Positions 8,557 through 13,536 of a stretch of DNA of 13,536 nucleotides are shown piece after piece (position 1 is the stretch's first letter; each line of letters opens with the position of its first letter). Made by a program: the position numbers and the translations under genes. The DNA is from Funneliformis mosseae (lineage: Eukaryota > Glomeromycota > Glomeromycetes > Glomerales > Glomeraceae), in contig CAJVPP010002783.1 in NCBI GenBank assembly GCA_910592005.1, forward strand, positions 1-13,536. The letters run 5' to 3'. The notes below the pieces were generated by a model. The model was not told where the DNA came from and ran no database searches. It worked only from the letters and a program-made list of their open reading frames with translations.

Positions 8557-10301
8557 GCATGCGACAAACCTGTTTGTTTCTTATTTTTTACCCGTTTTTT
8601 TTTTAACTTGAGCAAATGAAAAAAAAGGTTTTCCTTGACTTATTATTTACTCGTGTATATAATTAGTATATTATAAAATTTTCATTTCCTTTTTTTTCGA
8701 CAATTACTTTTTCTTTTTCTTTTTCAATTACAATTTTATTTAGAGAGAAAAAATTATGACAAAAAATTTAAGACAAAATAATTAGAGTAAAAAAGAAAAT
8801 TAAGTTTTCAAAGAAAAGGATTGAACGATTTATATTGAGTGATTTATTATTTACAATATCAAACTACTTTTGCATTCAGTATCGAACATAAATAACAACA
8901 AACACATTTAAAAGTAATAAATATAGTATAAATAGAAGACTCATAAAAAAAAAAAAAAAAAAAAAAAGGAAAAAGAAAAAAGTACTGCTTTATGTAATGT
9001 ATTGTGTTTATGATCTTTTTTTCATTTATGCAAATGCAAAAGAAAACAATGGAAACACATCTAGTTTAGCATGTTCTAATAACGATTTATTAAAAAAAGT
9101 TCCATTCATTTGGCATTCTCCATTGTTTGCTATTGTTTCCGTTCATGTATAACCTCCCATTTTTTTCTTGCATTGATTATTTAATCGATAAAGGATCTTT
9201 ATAATAAATTTTTTTTTCTTGTTTTTTTTTCTCTTTTTTTTTTCTTTTTTTTATCATACAATAAAAAGATTACTTTAAAGTTTAACAATGACAATTGTTT
9301 TGACATCGATCAACAAGGTGCACAAACAACAAAACTGTCAAAATTAATGAAAAATGAATGGTGTAACCACAATCTACGAATACTGCGCTTGCAAGTCGAA
9401 AAATATCTTCCCATTTTGATAATTCTACATCGCATTTAATATTCATAATCATACAGGATAGGTACTATCAAAAGGATTCTTTGTCCATTAAAATGGATAA
9501 TAACGCAACATTTAACAATGATGTTCATTGAATTGTAATATTTGGGAGAATAAAAATGAAAGGCAATGTGTGATCGACAAGCCTTTTTAACATTCTTATA
9601 AAATTTTTCGGAGTTGGGGTATTATAAACAGGTTTTTAATATTAATAATCGCGTGAAAGAGTTATATTAATTTGTGTTCTTGACTTAGGTCATTACAAGT
9701 TAGTTTGAAACATTCTTTGCTGTGTTAAATTTTCATTCTTCCTTTTAAAGAAGGTAAAATTTTGTTGCAATTTCCAACAGTTTATGACGTCTTTAACGTT
9801 TAACTTTGATAAAAGAAATTAAAAACGTGCTTTAAAAAAAGAATTTTTATTTTTTTATTTTTTTATTTTATGATTTTACATATTCGCAAAAATACGCCAG
9901 CCTGCTTACATAATCTGCTTATACCTAGTTTTCGGATCATTTGTCTTGTGTAACCGAACGTGTAAATAAAGAAAGACGCAACATTATCTAATATTGCTGA
10001 TGTATGATGATGTAATGATAATCTGTCGGGGGAATACAGTTTGGTTTCAAAAGTCCAAAAATGTTTTAAATTAAAACCATGGAAAATGCAAACCCTTTTG
10101 ATGAAACAAAAAAAAAAATCTTTGATAAAATACTTTTAAAGTAATATGGCTTCTAAATTTTTGGTGGTTGAGTTAATGATATTTGAAAATAAGTTTATTT
10201 TCTTGTATAAAAAAAAAATAACATGTTAATATCAAATGCATTTTGTTTTTTTTCATGCGCAAATAAAAACATTGAAAGCGAATAGGCACAAATTGGGTTT
10301 C

Positions 10302-10375
10302 AATGATAATGAATGAATACATATGTTTAAAGTTCTTGTTCCTTTAAAAGAACTAAAAAAAGGTTCATTATCATT
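10302..10375. repeat. Nested inverted repeat (12-bp outer, 7-bp inner arms)
   Basis: AATGATAATGAA at 10302-10313 pairs with TTCATTATCATT at 10364-10375. Within the loop AGTTCTT (10331-10337) pairs with AAGAACT (10348-10354). Two co-axial stems in 74 bases could be a structured RNA or the ends of a tiny non-autonomous element. No flanking target duplication is obvious. Confidence 0.55.
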
Positions 10376-12163
10376 TATCTCGAAAGATGTATTTTTTTTT
10401 TTTTTCCTTCCCAAAGGATTACATTACATTACAATATGCATTATGTGATATTAAAAGAATCCAAGTGAAAAAAAAAAAAAAAGAAGGTTCGATGTTTCCT
10501 AAAAAAAAAAATGTTTTATAAAAGAATACTTAAAGAGAATTCTTCACATGAATATTACAGAAATTTTTAAGGTAACCCGTGAAAAAATTTTCGGAATTGT
10601 GAAGATCATATTAACTTTATTGGTAATGTTTGTCATACTTACTATTCGAGAATTCAAAACGTCTCTAACTTTATTAACTTTATTAAATAAAAGGTATAAC
10701 CTCAATATACTGATATTCGATATATTGATAATAGTTTTATTTTCTTGTCATATATGAGAACATAAATATTATTGGATATGATATTGATTGTATTCATTGT
10801 ATTGTGAAATTTAAAATTCAATTTTCTTTATTTATATATATTTTAAGTTTTAAGCTATATAGTATACATTATTAAATTAATAATAAATCAATATCTAAAT
10901 AATCCATAATTAAAAGATGGTCATGATTATGATGGAAAATTTATACTTAAACTTATAAGATTAGTTTAATAATATAATATTATAATATTAATTAATATTT
11001 ATTTTAATATATATGAATTAATAATCTAATATAAGAAGATTTTTAAAAATATCAAATTCTGATTTTTATTGCATTTTAATTTTACTAATAAAGTTCTTTA
11101 ATTATAGTATTATGTAAATATTATAAATTATAAATTATATAAATCTTGTAATATATTTTAACTATAATACTATTAGTCTGAAGTAAAGCAAAGAACTATA
11201 AATGTTATATACAGTAACAAAAATATCTGGTTGTTTACCTGCTCTTTAGTTTAAATGATCATAATTATATATTGATATATTATCTATTAATATTACAATT
11301 TATTCTTAATAAAGCATAATATAATATGATATAGCCTTTATGTTTATGTATTCTTTTCCTTATTTATTTCACATAAATAAATCTTCAAAAAAATTTCATT
11401 TTTCACTTCTTTTTTATTGTTAAAATACAAATATATTTTATATAATTTTTTTTTAGCAATTTAATAATAATTAGCTAATCATATACTATAAAAAATCACT
11501 TTTTAATTTTTTTATTTAATATTATTTCACATGTTCCTTAAATTTTATTATAAATTAAAGATAACTAAAAAATAAGATAATATTATCATAATTTTTTCTT
11601 TTACTAAGTAGATATAATCATTAGTAATTCTTTGATATAATTATATCAAAAAAATATTAACAACTTAAATTAGATTATAATGATGATGTTATGGTCTAAT
11701 GATAACATAATAACACTATAATTGTGATTTCATAATTTAATGTTATAGTCTAAAAGTGATTTTACAATCTACTTTGCAAAATCTTGTAATTTGTTACTAT
11801 GCAGTTAAGTGATTATTATCAAATTATAATAATTTAATATTAAGTATGTGACAATATCAATCTCACAAATTTATCAAAACCAAATCATAATATATTAAAT
11901 AAATAGTCTTAAATAGATGTAAATATTATTATAAGTTAGCCAAAAAATTAACTTAATAAATATTTTTTTAATGTATTCTATATTATTTGATGATAAATCT
12001 ATTACATTTTCAAGTTGTATTTTTTTAGTTTTTTTAATAAAGATTGCGTAATAAAAATTATATTGATAAAAATAAGTAATATATACGCATTATAAACTAT
12101 TAATAAAAATAAAATTGTTATTATAAAAATACAATTAAATAAAAATTAAATTTATAATTTACA
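10376..12163. other. Transition into an extremely AT-rich block, no gene seen
   Basis: To about 10510 the sequence still has long A/T homopolymers; beyond it they nearly vanish and the DNA becomes irregular AT-rich with frequent TAATAT/ATTATA words. A 69-codon plus-strand open frame at 10548-10757 gives a compositionally biased I/L/T protein with an internal TTTATTAAC repeat and no motif. I do not call it a gene. Short AT inverted repeats (for example 11105-11113 with 11164-11172) are at chance level. Confidence 0.5.
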
Positions 12164-12325
12164 ATTGCAGATTACTAGTGATATTTTTTCATTTCAAGAA
12201 GAAACCACTATATCTTTTATTATCTTATCCAATAATTTCATTTCTTAGTATCTCTTGAATTATAATTTAATGCAAATACCCTTCAAATAAATTATTGTAA
12301 AATTCATAAAAAGCTTTGAGCTTTT
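12164..12325 (-). pseudogene. Decayed coding remnant, minus strand, unknown product
   Basis: Read on the minus strand in one frame, protein-like blocks (KLKAFYEFYNNLFEGYLH, IIIQEILRNEIIG, DNKRYSGFFLK, KNITSNLQL) are separated only by single stop codons. Those stops are TAA or TGA, one mutation from CAA or TGG. This resembles a gene fragment degraded by C-to-T/G-to-A transitions. I do not recognise the family. It may belong with the remnant at 12502-12738, in which case an intron or decayed spacer of about 180 bp lies between. Confidence 0.4.
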
Positions 12326-12501
12326 AATTTGGTTATATTTGTCATGTTCAACCATCTTTTCAAGGTGTTTATTGTTACAACTTCATTAACAAACATAATA
12401 ATATCACTTTTTGAAGGTTATATGTTTTCTCATAAATAAAATAAATAAATTAATAAAAATAAGCAAAACAATTAATACAAAAAAAATTAATAATTTACTT
12501 A

Positions 12502-12738
12502 CTGGACTCTTTCTTCTTTAAATGCATTGATCAATTCTTCAATGTTATCAAGAAATTTATTTCATAAATCATTAAAATTTTTAGTTACTATATATTATCA
12601 ATCTATTCCTTTATTTAAATTAAGTTCGTAACTGAAGATTTACCAGATCAATTCTTCAAAAGAATTCTTATTAAGATCTCAAATCTGAAAAAAAACTATT
12701 TTAATTCTTTGAGAAAATCCCAACTCTCTCTTATCTAA
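12502..12738 (-). pseudogene. Decayed coding remnant, minus strand, unknown product
   Basis: A single minus-strand frame of 79 codons reads as charged, helix-like blocks (LDKRELGFSQRIKIVFFQI, DLNKNSFEELIW, IFSYELNLNKGID, YIVTKNFNDL, then NKFLDNIEELINAFKEERV). They are interrupted by about six TGA/TAA stops that could each derive from TGG or CAA. A TTTTTTTTCAG at 12685-12695 and a CA|GTAAGT at 12497-12504 look like surviving splice signals, which would make 12503-12684 a relic exon. The composition is far more protein-like than the neighbouring AT DNA. Product unrecognised. Confidence 0.45.
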
Positions 12739-13085
12739 ATTATAAATTATTTAATAATTATTAGTAGTATTAGTTAATAAAAATAAATTTAATAAAAATA
12801 AATTATTGTTATATATATCCTAACCTCTTATTTAACTTCTTGCTTCAGTATACTAATTATAAATATTAATTGATTAAAATTTGAAGTAAAATTAAATGCA
12901 TTCTCAATTAGTATATGTATTGATTGAAATATATTATATGAAAGTAATAAAATGCTTAAAAGATCGCATAATTACAAACATATTTTATAAATATTTTTTA
13001 TATTACTAAATGCTGATAGAAGTGTATGTTGGTTATATTCTAATAATAACATGCTAAAACAAAATATATTATAATAGAATCTCAT

Positions 13086-13275
13086 ATTAGATTAAGATAT
13101 AGGATAAGGATTTAAAGAAAAATTATCATTGTTAAATCCTATATATTGCTATTATATGTTATTAAATTAAGATATAGAATGAAGATTTAATAGAACATTA
13201 TCATCATTATTGTCTATAGATTGATGTTACATATTGTTAGATCAAACTATAAGATAAGGTGTAATATTACTCAAT
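13086..13275. repeat. Degenerate 75-bp tandem repeat, about 2.5 copies
   Basis: Copies begin ATTAGATTAAGATATAGG at 13086, ATTAAATTAAGATATAGA at 13161 and GTTAGATCAAACTATAAG at 13236, exactly 75 bp apart. Within copies one and two a TTATCAT word and a TCTATA/CCTATA word followed by TATTGCTAT or GATTGATGT recur at matching positions. Divergence grows in the third copy. Possibly a decayed minisatellite or the sub-terminal repeats of an element. Confidence 0.6.
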
Positions 13276-13461
13276 TTGTATATATCATTTGAATTATCTA
13301 CATTCGTATTATATCTAAACATCTCATCTGATGTATTATTACTAATTCTATTAGTAATCAACATAAGAGATTTACGTCAGGTATTTCTAATACTTTTATA
13401 ACATTATATTCTATTTAAAGAAATTAAAAATCAAAATAATTAAGAATCAAATTTTATATTA

Positions 13462-13536
13462 CAGACCCCCGCCAAAAGTCTCTGAACGCTTTTTGGCTCA
13501 ATATAAAACTTAAATTTTTTAAGTTTAATTAAAAAA
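13462..13536 (+). mobile_element. Possible left terminal inverted repeat of a Tc1/mariner-like transposon, cut by the window edge
   Basis: After ATAT, a TA dinucleotide (13460-13461) is followed by CAGACCCCCGCCAAAAG, an abrupt GC-rich patch in very AT-rich DNA. TA plus a terminus starting CAG is the pattern of Tc1/mariner ends. Inside it, GCCAAAA (13471-13477) and TTTTGGC (13491-13497) form a hairpin, and ACTTAAA/TTTAAGT (13508-13514, 13518-13524) form another. The transposase and opposite end would lie beyond the window, so this is an inference from the terminus only. Confidence 0.4.

Larger units (their letters stand above)
8174..10301. other. Downstream non-coding DNA, no gene seen
   Basis: After the methyltransferase stop the sequence is AT-rich with many homopolymers, including T21 at 8440-8460 and A23 at 8945-8967. 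No open frame of useful length or protein-like composition was found on either strand. It holds an 18-bp palindrome (listed) and a weak 9-bp inverted repeat (AAACAATGG 9044-9052 and CCATTGTTT 9120-9128). Confidence 0.6.

Noticed and set aside
10548..10757. 69-codon plus-strand open frame with hydrophobic residues, possibly a small membrane protein
   Set aside because: I/L/T bias follows from AT-rich DNA and an internal TTTATTAAC repeat. There is no conserved feature and no supporting context.
11687..11765. Repeated GTTATGGTCTAA / GTTATAGTCTAA words about 54 bp apart
   Set aside because: Flanking words do not keep the same spacing, so no consistent repeat unit could be defined.
13086..13275. 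The 75-bp repeat considered as a CRISPR array
   Set aside because: There are no short conserved repeats with unique spacers; the whole unit is degenerate and the context is eukaryotic.

Overview
The window looks like nuclear DNA of an AT-rich, intron-bearing eukaryote. An early-diverging fungus of the Rhizophagus/Glomeromycotina kind is my best guess. The reasons are many long poly-A/poly-T tracts, short GT-AG introns of 81 to 310 bp with CAG/TAG acceptors, A/T-rich intergenic DNA and decayed repeats. The organism is an inference from style, not from a marker gene.

Only one intact gene is supported, on the + strand from 3406 to 8173. It has seven exons and six introns, and the joined reading frame is 1229 codons plus a stop with every splice phase matching. 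The protein is a gamma-order N6-adenine DNA methyltransferase of the bacterial restriction-modification type (HsdM / type IIG / Eco57I-like N6_Mtase architecture). In order it carries GQFYTP (motif X region), DPCMGIGSF (motif I, AdoMet binding), GIEID (motif II), NPPY (catalytic motif IV), FEPFKVW (motif VIII region), a target-recognition-like segment and a closing IDQYTYTLYGID motif. No restriction nuclease motif is visible, so it looks like a solitary, domesticated methyltransferase. This is the most interesting item in the window.

Layout: 1-3405 is gene-poor, A/T-tract-rich DNA with a 69-nt poly-A near the left edge, a microsatellite, short hairpins and the presumed promoter. 3406-8173 is the methyltransferase gene. 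8174-10540 holds its 3' end and non-coding DNA with a few inverted repeats. From about 10540 the texture changes to extremely AT-rich DNA almost without long homopolymers. That block contains a 75-bp degenerate tandem repeat and, on the minus strand near 12160-12740, stop-riddled remnants of coding sequence. At 13460 a GC-rich patch begins TA-CAGACCCCCGCC and may be the terminal inverted repeat of a Tc1/mariner-like element that continues beyond the window.

With one intact gene there is no operon or pathway to reconstruct. The neighbouring material is decayed or mobile DNA, consistent with an accessory, repeat-rich compartment.
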